Positions 51,036 to 59,724 of a DNA stretch of 64,000 bases are shown here, piece by piece. The DNA lies in the NCBI GenBank assembly GCA_026826555.1, contig JAKSZT010054573.1, positions 1,889,470-1,953,469 on the forward strand. Reading direction: 5' to 3'. The notes under the pieces are model-generated. The model had not been told where the DNA came from and made no database searches. It saw only the letters and a list, made by a program, of their open reading frames with translations. The first letter of the stretch is position 1. Every line of letters starts with the position of its first letter. Both the position numbers and the translations under genes were made by a program. Source of the DNA: Tolypeutes matacus. Lineage: Eukaryota; Chordata; Mammalia; Cingulata; Chlamyphoridae.

Positions 51036-51079
51036 ACTGTAAAGGCAGTCCTTATTTCACTCATTTTGACTTTGGGTTT

Positions 51080-52050
51080 TATCTGTTATATTTTATTTTC
51101 ACCACTCTTTTGAGACTTAGTTTTTTTACAGACACAATCTTCATTTCTAGACTCTCTTCAAGCCAGTCTTTTCTTTTCAGACTGTAGCCCACCCTTTAGT
51201 ATTTCCTGCAAGGCCAGTTTCTTTGTTATAAAGTCTCTCAGTTTCTGTTTATCTGTGAATATACTAAACTCGCCCTTATTTTTGAAAGTCCATCTTGCCA
51301 GATAAAAGATTCTTGGCTGGAAGTTTTTCTCTTACAGTGTCTTAAATATATCATACCACTGTCTTCTTGCCTCCATGGTTTCTAATGAGAAATCTTATTG
51401 GGTATCCCTTACATGTTATGCATTGTTTTTCTCTTGCTGCTCTCAGAATTTGCTCTTTGTCGTTGGCATTTGACATTCTGATTCTGTCTTGGAGTTGATC
51501 TATTCAGATTTATTTGGATGGGAGTACATTGTGCTTCTTGGACACAGATGTCTTTTAATAGGGTTGGGAAATTTTCTACCATTGTTTCTTCAAATATTCC
51601 TTCTGCCCCTTTTCTCTTCTCTTCTCTTTCTGGGACACCCATGACATGTATGTTTGCCTATCTCTTGCTGTCATTTAGTTACCTGAGAACTTGTTCAATT
51701 TTTCCCATTCTTTTCTTCATCTGTATTTTTGTATGTTCACTTTTGGAGGCCATGTCTTCAAGCTCACCAAACCTTTCTTCTGCCTCCTCAAATGTGCTGT
51801 TATATGATCTCAGTGTATGTTTAATTTCATTTATTGCAACTTTCATTCCTGTAAGATCTGCTATTTTTCTATGTATGCTTTCAAATTCTTCTTTGTGCTC
51901 ATCCAATGTCTTCTTAATATTCTTAATCTCCTTAGCCATCTCATTGAATTTATTAAGGAGATTTGTTTGACCATTCATGATTAGTTGTCTCAACTCCTTT
52001 ATGTCATCTGGAGGCTTATCTTGCTCCTTTAACTGGGCCATATCTTCCTG
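51080..52050 (-). pseudogene. L1 ORF1, broken
   Basis: The minus strand from 52041 encodes an ORF1p-like protein, the RNA-binding chaperone of L1 particles. The first 120 codons (52041-51679) are rich in Glu, Lys and Leu heptads (a coiled coil with INEIKHTLR and EEAEERFGELEDM segments), as in the trimerising stalk. After a stop, frame 51642-51409 holds NFPTLLKDICVQEAQ and a following segment that correspond to the RRM region. Sequence to about 51080 continues the C-terminal domain with more breaks. The element is dead. Its orientation agrees with the ORF2 pieces. Confidence 0.85.
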
Positions 52051-52059
52051 TTTCTGGTA

Positions 52060-52935
52060 TGGATTGTAATTTTTTGTTGGTGTCTTGGCATCTGGCTTAC
52101 TAGAGTATTTATTCTGGGTGCAGTTTCTTTCCTCAGTTTAGGACTTTCTTGCCCTTTCTCCCTTGCTGGTTGTATACTAGGAGCCAAGGATGTATTTGGT
52201 GCTGTAAGGTGTGGAGGCTCAAGCAGCCTTCATTGCCCCAGGGACTGATGAAGCTTCTTCCACCTTTCTCCTTTGCCAGGGGTAGGGACAGAATCACAGC
52301 CATGTGTAATAATCCAAGTCATGCAGGTCTAGACTATAGTTGCCCAGAGAGACTGATGAAACTTCACGCCCCTTTCTCCCCTGCCTGGTATGGGGATGAA
52401 GCTGCAGGTGTGGGCAGCAGACTATGCTGTGTGGGTCCAAATTGACTGCAGTTTCCCTGGTAGACTTCCTACTATTCAGTCTGTGCCAGATAAATATACC
52501 TGCAGTTACCTGGATAGGCTGGTGCAGGGCCTGCCAGCTTCCTCCCTGCTAGAGGTGGGGCTGAAGCCTAGGCTAGGGATGCAGGCCAATCTGGGGGAAA
52601 GAGACCAGTCTCTACCTCACTGTGATTTTTCAGTCAGCCCGGCTTCTCCTCATGCCAGGATCAGAGTCAAAATGGCAGCTCCGGGCCTCTTTCTACCTTG
52701 GACAGGTTCAAACTTTAGTTGTTCTTAGGGTTATACTTAGGCAGTCGAATTGACTAATCAGTAGCTGAAGATGGTGGCCAACAGTCTCTTCCTCCCCTGT
52801 TTTTGGGAAATGGAGCTTCCAACTGCAGCCACAGAATAGCTCCTGAGCTGACCTGGGCCAACAGAGAAGGATGATCACCGGCCTCTGCAGTGTAGCACAC
52901 GCACTTTTAAAACTTCTGCTTGTGTCACAACTGCT
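52060..52935 (-). mobile_element. L1 5' UTR
   Basis: GC-richer sequence directly upstream (minus strand) of ORF1, with internal repetition: three passages of the type 'ctgatgaarcttc..cctttctccc..tgcc' recur at about 52245, 52350 and 52535. This fits the repeated structure of some L1 5' UTRs. The 5' boundary is approximate. Open frames on the plus strand here (52149-52728) are shadows. Confidence 0.65.
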
Positions 52936-52939
52936 GACG

Positions 52940-54095
52940 GGTCATTGACAAAGCCAATGACCAAGGGTGAACTCAGAATCCAGGGCTGTGGATCTACCCT
53001 CTACCTCTTGGCAGGAGGAACTGCAAAGCCCCATTATGAAAAACTGAGGAATTGCAATGTGAATACAGTCTGCAGACTCAAAGAGGCCCTGAAATTGGTG
53101 TAAAGCCATCATTGGAAGGAGAAGCACAGTGTCAGCTACACAGACTCCACAACGCTTCTGCAGGGTAGATGGTTTCGCCATTTAATTCGACGTGAGTGCA
53201 TGCTCCGTGGGGTACATTTCACATCCAAGTCACCCCAGATGACTGCAGGAAGACCATGATGCTCACAGCTGGAACATCCCAAGCACTCTGCAGTTATTCT
53301 TTTGTATTTGGAATGAGCAATGCAACCCCCACACTTACTATTTTCTTGCTCTAAGTGACAGAAATAAGAAATCTCAACACGGTAATTGCAGAGGCCATTG
53401 AATCGTAACAGTTTCACGAGATAAATCTTGTTCAAAAGGAAGACCCATTTTGGTGTGTGTCTGTGTGCAAAGTTGTGAATAACTTCCTATCTTGACAAAC
53501 ACACAAATCAGGATCCTTCCTTTGATAGGAGAATCTGAACTTCATCGCCTTCAGAATAAGTCCATCAAAGGCATTCAATGTTGAATTTTTCATTCTCCAA
53601 CTTCCATCAGAACCACAGTTAGAATAATAGATGCCCTGGAAAAATAGTTCACGTGGCACATTAACCACCCATACTCTTTATATTCTCTAAACTTTTTCCT
53701 CTTTCAAAATATTTCATCAGAAATACCCACCCCTCTTACATTAACCTAGCTCTCTCAGGCTCCTCTTTAAGTCCTTTTAGAATCAGACATATCCAAATAA
53801 TTTTTGTATTTCCTTTAACATGACTGCTCTATAAACTGTTTTGGGGATAAATTCCTCTTAAATTAAAACCAAGAGAAAATTTGCTTATCTGAGGAATTTG
53901 TTTTCTTCCTTTATCTGATAGAAGAACAAATTATAATTTTGTGCCTTATCTTTCTCCAGGAAGAACAGAGCAAATATTAGTGTATAATTGCAGTTTCTAA
54001 ATTAGCTTAGGTTTAAATTTAGGATTATTATCTCTTATCAGCATTTGCATAGATACATTTTGCAATGAATTCATCAAATTTTTGAGAGGCTATTT
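52940..54095. other. Intergenic DNA, no gene seen
   Basis: Short minus-strand frames (53136-53668) have no recognisable product. No clear repeat. Confidence 0.4.
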
Positions 54096-54097
54096 AT

Positions 54098-54560
54098 CGC
54101 CTCCGTTACCTTTTGCTGCATGGTGACATGCCGAGAATTTAGTGGCTTAAAAGGCAATTGCTTGCTTGGTCATGATGCTGTGGGTTGGCTATGGGGGCAG
54201 GACTCAACTGGCTTGGCTCAGCTCTGCTGTCTGTGGTGTCTCTGGGCTCACTTATGTGTCTGGGGTCTCAGCTGGAGGCTGGGATAGAGGAATGGCCCTA
54301 TACTCCACAGGGTCTCACTTCCTGGAGGAGTTTAGTGGGGCTCGATCACAGAGCAGCAGTGATCCAAAAAGTGGAAGCAGCAGAAGTGGAAGCAACTGGT
54401 CTTCTTGAAGTTCAGAGCGGGCTTGGAATTTATCGTCATTGCTTTATTGCATTCTACTAGTGAAAGCAAGCCACAAGATTGACCTCCATTCAAGGGGTAG
54501 GGAGATAGACGATGTTTCTTGATGGGGGAAAGAAATCCGTGACTATCTTCAATCTATCAC
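54098..54560 (-). mobile_element. MLT1-like (MaLR) LTR
   Basis: 'gttaccttttgctgcatggt', 'tttagtggcttaaaaggcaa', 'ctcagctggaggctgggata', 'gcattctactagtgaaagca' and 'caagggg' occur in the order of a reversed MLT1 LTR. The open frames here (80-91 codons, plus) are chance. Confidence 0.6.
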
Positions 54561-54599
54561 AGATGCGGATGAGTTAAAGTCTAATGATTCCCTGAGACA

Positions 54600-55612
54600 T
54601 GCAACCGTTTGTGCAAACAAACTTTTGTGGTTGTAATGGAATCCTAGATTTCCACTTGAGGAAATAAGAATCCAAACTCTGTCTGTGGAAGTTCAAATTT
54701 AAATAAAAGTAATTCATGTGTATTTTAAATGATTTATCAACTTATCAAGTTTGGAATCAACTTATCAATTAAGGAAGCATCAGAGATTTCATAGAGCAAA
54801 TGAATTAGTCAGTGGAACAATTTAATTGCAATATACTGACACAGTTTATGACATCTTCTCAAAATACTTAAAAAAGTGAATTGAATTATAGCTTTCCTAT
54901 GATTTAAAACAAGTTTGCAACTAATTTTCCCTTTAGTCCCCATGCTTTATATTTTTCATTAATGCTAGGCAGATTTTTAAATAAATAAACTGGGGATGTG
55001 TGTGTGTCTGTGTTCCCAAGTCATTTACCAGTTGGAGCACAGCAGTACCTAAGAAAACATTAAAAACCAAACAAATAACCACCTCAAAGCCATCATTTCT
55101 TCCAGCCTTGGGAAAAATAGTCATGTTTGGATATAAATAGACCAAACATTTTTTTCAGTTGGATTACGTGACCAAGACTGCATTTATTAAACCTGGAACA
55201 GTTCAGATTTACTTTGGTGATTCTAAGAAGAGTAGATTGGAGAAAGAAATCTAGAACTACAGCATTTCAACCTTCTTGTTCCAAATGACCTTCACCTCTG
55301 GTCAAGGTCAGCTACCCCTTCACACTCAGACCCATTTTTGTTAGGATCCACACACCCCCTGGACACCCCCTTCCTGGTCCTTACCTGCTGTGGTTTTTCT
55401 TACCTCGTGCCCCTCTCGCCCCATCCTCTCCCCCACAGGACCTGAGCTTCATTCTCACCAGTCTCACCATCTTGACCAGGGCCTCCAGCTGTCCCAATCC
55501 CTGCCCCAAGTCCTTTTCAGATCCCCGTTGCCTCACCACTCAGCAGGGGGCCCTGTTCTAGCCATTCCAGCAACACACTGGCCGAAACAGACACAACAAA
55601 GCAGAAAGGTTC
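54600..55612. other. Intergenic DNA, no gene seen
   Basis: AT-rich on the left, C-rich from about 55290 to 55600. No identifiable repeat or exon. Confidence 0.4.
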
Positions 55613-55617
55613 CCAGG
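55613..55617 (+). repeat. Target-site duplication, left copy (CCAGG)
   Basis: Identical to the five bases after the 3' LTR (59720-59724). Five bases is the duplication size of class III (ERV-L) elements. Confidence 0.8.
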
Positions 55618-55633
55618 TATGATGGTTAGGCTA
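55618..55633 (+). mobile_element. 5' LTR stub
   Basis: TATGATGGTTAGGCTA matches the first 16 bases of the 3' LTR (59271-59286) at 14 positions. It stops abruptly where the inverted gag begins. The terminal TG has become TA. Confidence 0.7.
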
Positions 55634-55634
55634 G

Positions 55635-56226
55635 TCATGGGGTTAGTCTCACAGATTTATTCCTCACAGTCCTGGTGAAAGGTGTGTCCTCTGGACATTC
55701 CTGGGGTGGGTGGGCAGGTCTCAAATGGTAAATCCATTCTAGCATCCCAATCTCTCTAAGCCTTTGAATCCCCTCGTCTACTGTATACCAGGGCAAATCG
55801 GGCATCTCAACCCCAGACATGCTAGGTCATCGTTTGGTCCATGCTTCAGTCAGCTACCCCAACAAACTATCAATAATTTCAGCCTGATCCAACTTTAAAT
55901 TCCTTCCACCATTATCCCATACCCTTAGTATCCATCCCCACACAAATTCCCCTGATTTCTGTCTGGATAAGTTGGAAAACTCATGCAGTTATTTCACAGT
56001 ATAGCGTACTTCCTCATGGGTCACACTTTGTATTTCACCTTTGGAGGCTTGTTGTGATTTTAATCTAGTAATGGGTCTCGAAGACAAGAGGGATGGTGGG
56101 GGTGGGTAAGGAGAAGGATTAGAAATATCTTGCAAGCTACTTATCTCAGGGTATTCCTTTGCATTTTCTTCTGGTGAGACAGGATTAATCTCTTCAGGCA
56201 GGGGTTGGAAGGCAGATTCTTCAGGG
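55635..56226 (-). pseudogene. gag: ERV-L gag (capsid region), inverted and broken
   Basis: On the minus strand, opposite to pol, the translation is gag-like. It includes the WGWILRVWDNGGRNLKLDQ block (near 55930) and the segment TVDEGIQRLREIGMLEWIYH (about 55720-55790), both typical of the ERV-L structural protein. The frame is interrupted by at least three stops (near 55988, 55851 and 55828) and ends with a stop at 55637-55635. The right edge, near 56226, abuts reverse transcriptase coding sequence on the plus strand, so gag and pol lie head to head. Gag would form the particle shell. This copy cannot make one. Confidence 0.75.
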
Positions 56227-56229
56227 CAG

Positions 56230-56690
56230 ACAGGAGGCTGGGCAGTGCATGCTGGTGTTTGGCTGGTACCTGCCTCAGGGGTATATCAACTCTCCAGCCC
56301 TGTGTCGTAATATTGTCCACAGGGACCTTGATCATCTCTCCTTCCTACAAGCATCACACTGGTCCATTATATTGATATCATGTTGATTGGACCTTGTGAG
56401 AAAGAAGTAGCAACGTATCTAGACTTATTGATAAGGCATTTATGTGAGAGAGGATGAGATATAAATCCAACAAAAATACACCTTCCACCTCAATGAAATT
56501 TCGAGGTGTCCAGTGGTGTGGGGCCTGTCGAGATGTCCCCTCTAAAGTGAAGGACAAGCTGTTGCACCTGGCCTCTCCTACGACCAAAAAAGAGGCACAA
56601 CGCGTAGTTGGTCTCTTCAGAATTTGGAGACAACACATTCCTCATTTGGAGGTGCTACTGTGGCCCATTTACTGAGTGACCAGAAAAGCT
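56230..56690 (+). pseudogene. pol: ERV-L reverse transcriptase, 5'-truncated and broken
   Basis: The plus-strand translation starts just before the LPQGY motif (56270-56284), continues in frame through NSPALC to about 56340, shifts frame, then shows the catalytic loop at 56368 as YIDI: one Asp of the YIDD box is absent, which fits loss of one GAT codon. A stop (near 56455) and another frameshift follow. Frame 56454-56675 then gives the thumb region (FRGVQWCGACRD and TTKKEAQRVVGLF blocks). In a live element this enzyme copies the RNA genome into DNA. Here the fingers are missing and the active site is damaged. Confidence 0.88.
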
Positions 56691-57270
56691 GATAGCTTAG
56701 ATTGGGGACCGGAACAAGAGGAGGCTCTGTGACAGGTCCAGGCTGCTGTGCAAGTTGCACTGCCACTTGGACCATATGATCCAGCAGATCCAATGGTGCT
56801 GGGAGTGTCAGTGGCAAATAAAGATGCTATCTGGAGCCTTTGGCAGGGGCTCAATAGGAGAATCACAACACAGACCCTTAGGATTTTGGAGCAAAGCTCT
56901 GCTGTCCTCTGCAGATAACTACTCTCCTTTTGAGAAACAGATTTTGGCCTGCTACCGGGCCTTAGTAGAGACTGAGTGCCTAACCATGGGCCATCAAGTT
57001 TCCATGAGACCTGAGTTCCTATCATGAGCTGGATATTGTCTGACCCACCAAACCATAAAGTTGGGCGTGCACAGCAGCACTCCATAATAAAGTGGAAGTG
57101 GTATATACGAGATAGGGCTTGAGCAGGTCCTGAAGGCACAAGTTACATGAGGAAGTAGCCCAAATGCCCATGGTCACCACCCCTGCCATGTTACCTTCTC
57201 TTTCCCAGCCCACAGCTTTGGCCTCTTGGGGAGTCCCTTACAATCAGTTGACTTCCTGAGGAAGAGAAAA
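56691..57270 (+). pseudogene. pol: ERV-L pol connection region, broken
   Basis: This part links RT to RNase H. Frame 56755-57027 preserves the IGES...RPLGFWSKALLSSADNYSPFEKQ region and the 'ETECLTMGHQV' block that lies at the RT/RNase H connection of class III elements. Frames change several times and stops occur, for example after 57027. There is no catalytic residue in this part. Confidence 0.8.
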
Positions 57271-57278
57271 CTCGGGCC

Positions 57279-57690
57279 TGGTTTACAGATGGTTCTGCAT
57301 GATATGCAGGTACCACCCGAAAGTGGACAGCTGTGGCACTGCAGCCCTTTTCTGGGACATCCCTGAAGGATAATGGTGAGGGCAAATCCTCCCAGTGGGC
57401 AGAGCTTTGAGCAGTTCACCTGATTGTTCATTTTGCTTGGAAGAAGAAATGGTCAGAGGTGCATTTATACACTGATTCATGGGCTGTTGCCAATGGTTTG
57501 GCTGGATGGTCAGGGACTTGGAAGGAACATGATTGGAAAATTGGTGACCGAGAGGTCTAGGGAAGAGGTATGTGGATAGACTTTTCTAAGTTGGAAAAAA
57601 GCTTGAAAATATTTGTGTCCCACATGAATGCTCACCAGAGGGTGACTTTAGCAGAGGAAGACTTTAATAATCAAGTGGATAAGATGACCT
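57279..57690 (+). pseudogene. pol: ERV-L RNase H domain, three stops
   Basis: A single frame runs from 57279 without frameshift into the integrase. It shows WFTDGS with the first Asp at 57288, the Glu of a WAEL box at 57402, the Asp of TDSWAV at 57474 and the Asp of NNQVDKM at 57678. So the four acidic metal-binding residues expected of retroviral RNase H are all present. Stops lie at 57300 (TGA), 57408 (TGA) and 57558 (TAG). The domain would degrade RNA in RNA-DNA hybrids during reverse transcription. Confidence 0.85.
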
Positions 57691-57699
57691 GCTCTGTCA

Positions 57700-58430
57700 T
57701 TGCCCAATGGGCTCATGAACAAAGTGGCCATGGAGGTAGGGATGGAGGTTATGCATGGGCTCAGCAACATGGACTTCCCCTCACCAAGGCTGGCTTGGCT
57801 ACAGCCACTGCTGAGTGCCCAATTTGCCAGCAGCAGAGACCCACACTCAGCCCCCAATATGGCACCATTCCTCGAGGTGACCAGCCTGCTACCTGGTGGC
57901 AGGTTGACTATATTGGGCCACTTGGAAGGGGCAGTGATTTGTTTTAACTGGAATAGACACATACTCTGGCTATGGGTTTGCATTTCCGGCATGCAATGCT
58001 TCTTCCAAAACTACCATCTGTGGACTTACTGAATGTCTTATCTACCGCCATGGCATTCCACACAGCATTGCTTCTGATCAAGGAACCCATTTCACAGAAA
58101 ATGATGTGTGGGAATGGGCACACTCCCATGGAATTCACTGGTCTTACCATGTTCCCCATCACCCTGAAGCAGCTGGATTAATAGAATGGTGGAATGGCCT
58201 TTTGAAGACTCAATTACGGTGCCAACTAGGTGGCAATACCTTGCAGGGCTGGGGCAATGTTCTCCAGGAGGCTGTGTATGCTCTGAATCAGCGGCCTCTC
58301 TATGGTGCTGTTTCTCCCATAGCCAGGATTCATGGGTCCAGGAATCAAGGGGTGGAAATGGGAGTGGCACCACTCACTATTACCCCTAGTGACCCACTAG
58401 GAAAATTTTTGCTTCCTGTCCCTGCAACCT
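57700..58430 (+). pseudogene. pol: ERV-L integrase, one frameshift, catalytic triad kept
   Basis: The frame from RNase H continues through a zinc-binding HHCC-like region (histidines in AHEQSGH and QQHGL, cysteines in CPIC near 57820) to the first core Asp in WWQVDY (57906). A one-base frameshift near 57930-57942 moves the reading to the frame that begins VLTGIDTYSG (57941). The second Asp lies in ASDQG (58076) and the Glu in GLIEWW (58184), with exactly 35 residues between, the D,D35E spacing of retroviral integrases. The downstream part (about to 58400) carries the 'NQRPLYGAVSPIARIHG' region. The domain would join viral DNA to the host chromosome. Confidence 0.9.
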
Positions 58431-58765
58431 TAAGCTCTGCTGGTCTACAGGTTTTAGTCCCAGAAGGAGGAGTGCTGCCACCTGGGAACACAACAATGAG
58501 TCCATTGAACTGGAAGTTAAGACTGCCACCTGGCCACTTTGGGCTCCTCTTAACTGTGAATCAACAGGCAAAGAAGGGAATTACTGTACTGGCTGGGGTA
58601 ATTAATCCTGACTATCAAGGGGAAATAAGACTGCATCTACATAATGGGGGTAAAGAAGATTTTGTCTGGAATGTAGGAGGTCCTCTAAGGCATCTCCTAG
58701 TACTGCCATGCCCTGTGATTAAAGTCAATGGAAAATTTGCAACAAAGCAATTCAAGCAGGACTAA
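58400..58765 (+). pseudogene. pol: ERV-L dUTPase domain, open frame
   Basis: In the same open frame as the second part of integrase (57941-58765, about 275 codons without a stop), the C-terminal 120 residues resemble a trimeric dUTPase: LPPGHFGLLL (near 58525), TVLAGVINPDYQGEI (about 58587-58630) and a 'NGGKED' stretch. In working enzymes the third motif carries Asp where this copy has Asn (58604), so loss of activity is likely. dUTPase fused after integrase is a known trait of ERV-L and helps classify this element. The frame ends at a stop at 58763-58765, after a likely frameshift. Confidence 0.85.
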
Positions 58766-58928
58766 CAATGGCCCAGAATCTTCAGGAATGAAAGTTTGGG
58801 TCACCCCACCGGGCAAAGAACCACGGCCAGGTGAAGTGCTTGCTGAAGGTAATGGGAACATGGAATGGGTAGTGGAAGAAGGTAGAGATAAATATGAACT
58901 TCAACCACGTGACCAGCTACAGAAATGA
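58728..58928 (+). pseudogene. pol: ERV-L pol C-terminal tail
   Basis: Frame 58728-58928 (66 codons) continues the pol product after a frameshift near 58735-58745, with a 'MKVWVTPPGKEPRPGEVLAE' block and ending 'PRDQLQK' before a natural-looking TGA. No domain function is known to me for this tail. Confidence 0.7.
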
Positions 58929-59270
58929 GGACCAGTTACAGTAATAGTCATAAATCTTTCTTCCTTGTTTTGTTATGAGTGTGGTTGAATATGTACACAA
59001 AATGAATTTCTTTTTCTTCCCCAACCCTTTCCCTTATCGTATGAAAAGTTGTATTAGTTTCATGTCATAATATTTAAGGATATCAAGTTTAAGAGTGAAT
59101 ATTACCCAAGGACTTGCACCTGATTCTGTAGGGAATTAAGGTGTTTCCGGGTGTACGCAGGAGAGGTGAACATTGTTAGGCAGAAATATATATGTATGCT
59201 TGTCTGTTATTGTGTTTACTCAGAGACTAAGTATGGTTTAGTATGGTTGCTAAGTTGACAAGCGGTGGAC
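58929..59270 (+). mobile_element. ERV-L 3' internal non-coding region
   Basis: This lies between the end of pol and the 3' LTR. There is no env-like frame, as expected for ERV-L. The usual purine-rich primer tract just before the LTR is hard to see (aagcggtgga at about 59260). Confidence 0.6.
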
Positions 59271-59719
59271 TGTGATGGTCAGGCTAAGGTGTCAACTCAG
59301 CCGGGCGATTGTGCCAGTTGTTTGGTCCAGCAAGCACCGGGCTAATTGTAATACAAGGGCATTTATGGGCTTTAATCATCTGTGAGTTTACTGCATAGAT
59401 GGCTGATCACATCTGTATCAATCAGGAAGGTTGCCTTCCGCGATGAGTGACACTTTATCCAATCAGGTGAATGCCTTAAAAGGGGAAGTGATTTCAGCAT
59501 TCAGAGAGAATTTCCCAGCTCGTCTTTGGACAGCCAACGTCTCCCAGAAACTCATCAAGGACCTTTCATTGGACTTTCATCGGAGCCCCTGGTTTGCAGC
59601 CTGCCTGCGGGACCTGGACTTGTGCATCCCCACGGTCGCGTGAGAGACTCTTATAAAATCTCATTATTGACAGATATCTCCTGTTGATTCTGTTTCCCCA
59701 GAGAGCTCTGACTAATACA
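59271..59719 (+). mobile_element. ERV-L 3' LTR (MLT2-like), complete
   Basis: Starts TGTGATGGTCAGGCTAAGG and ends CTCTGACTAATACA, about 449 bp, with TG..CA ends. 'ggctgatcacatctg', 'ccaatcaggtgaatgcctta' and 'cttataaaatctcatta' are MLT2-type blocks. 'tataaaatctc' near 59652 lies where the group's polyadenylation signal usually is. The CCAGG duplication follows. Confidence 0.88.
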
Positions 59720-59724
59720 CCAGG
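59720..59724 (+). repeat. Target-site duplication, right copy (CCAGG)
   Basis: Matches 55613-55617 exactly and follows the CA end of the LTR. Confidence 0.8.

Larger units (their letters stand above)
55618..59719 (+). mobile_element. Rearranged ERV-L (class III) provirus
   Basis: A 4.1 kb endogenous retrovirus bounded by a perfect 5 bp duplication. Order: an LTR stub (about 16 bp, plus), inverted gag (minus), reverse transcriptase from its middle, RNase H, integrase, dUTPase, a non-coding tail and a complete 3' LTR. A dUTPase after integrase and the absence of env identify the ERV-L group. The first half of RT, protease and most of the 5' LTR are missing. Many stops and frameshifts show an old, dead copy. 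Confidence 0.9.

Noticed and set aside
51518..51970. 150-codon plus-strand frame, hydrophobic and membrane-like
   Set aside because: It is the antisense shadow of L1 ORF1, where reversed Lys/Glu codons read as Phe/Ser/Leu.
52149..52728. Plus-strand frames of 98 and 112 codons
   Set aside because: They lie antisense in the 5' UTR of the L1 element and have no independent support.
54166..54460. Plus-strand frames of 80 and 91 codons
   Set aside because: They fall in a reversed MLT1-like LTR and show no conserved product.
56669..57139. 156-codon minus-strand frame
   Set aside because: Antisense shadow of the ERV-L pol connection region.
58929..59270. Search for an env gene after pol
   Set aside because: No frame with signal peptide or membrane anchor is present. 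ERV-L elements normally lack env, so none is expected.
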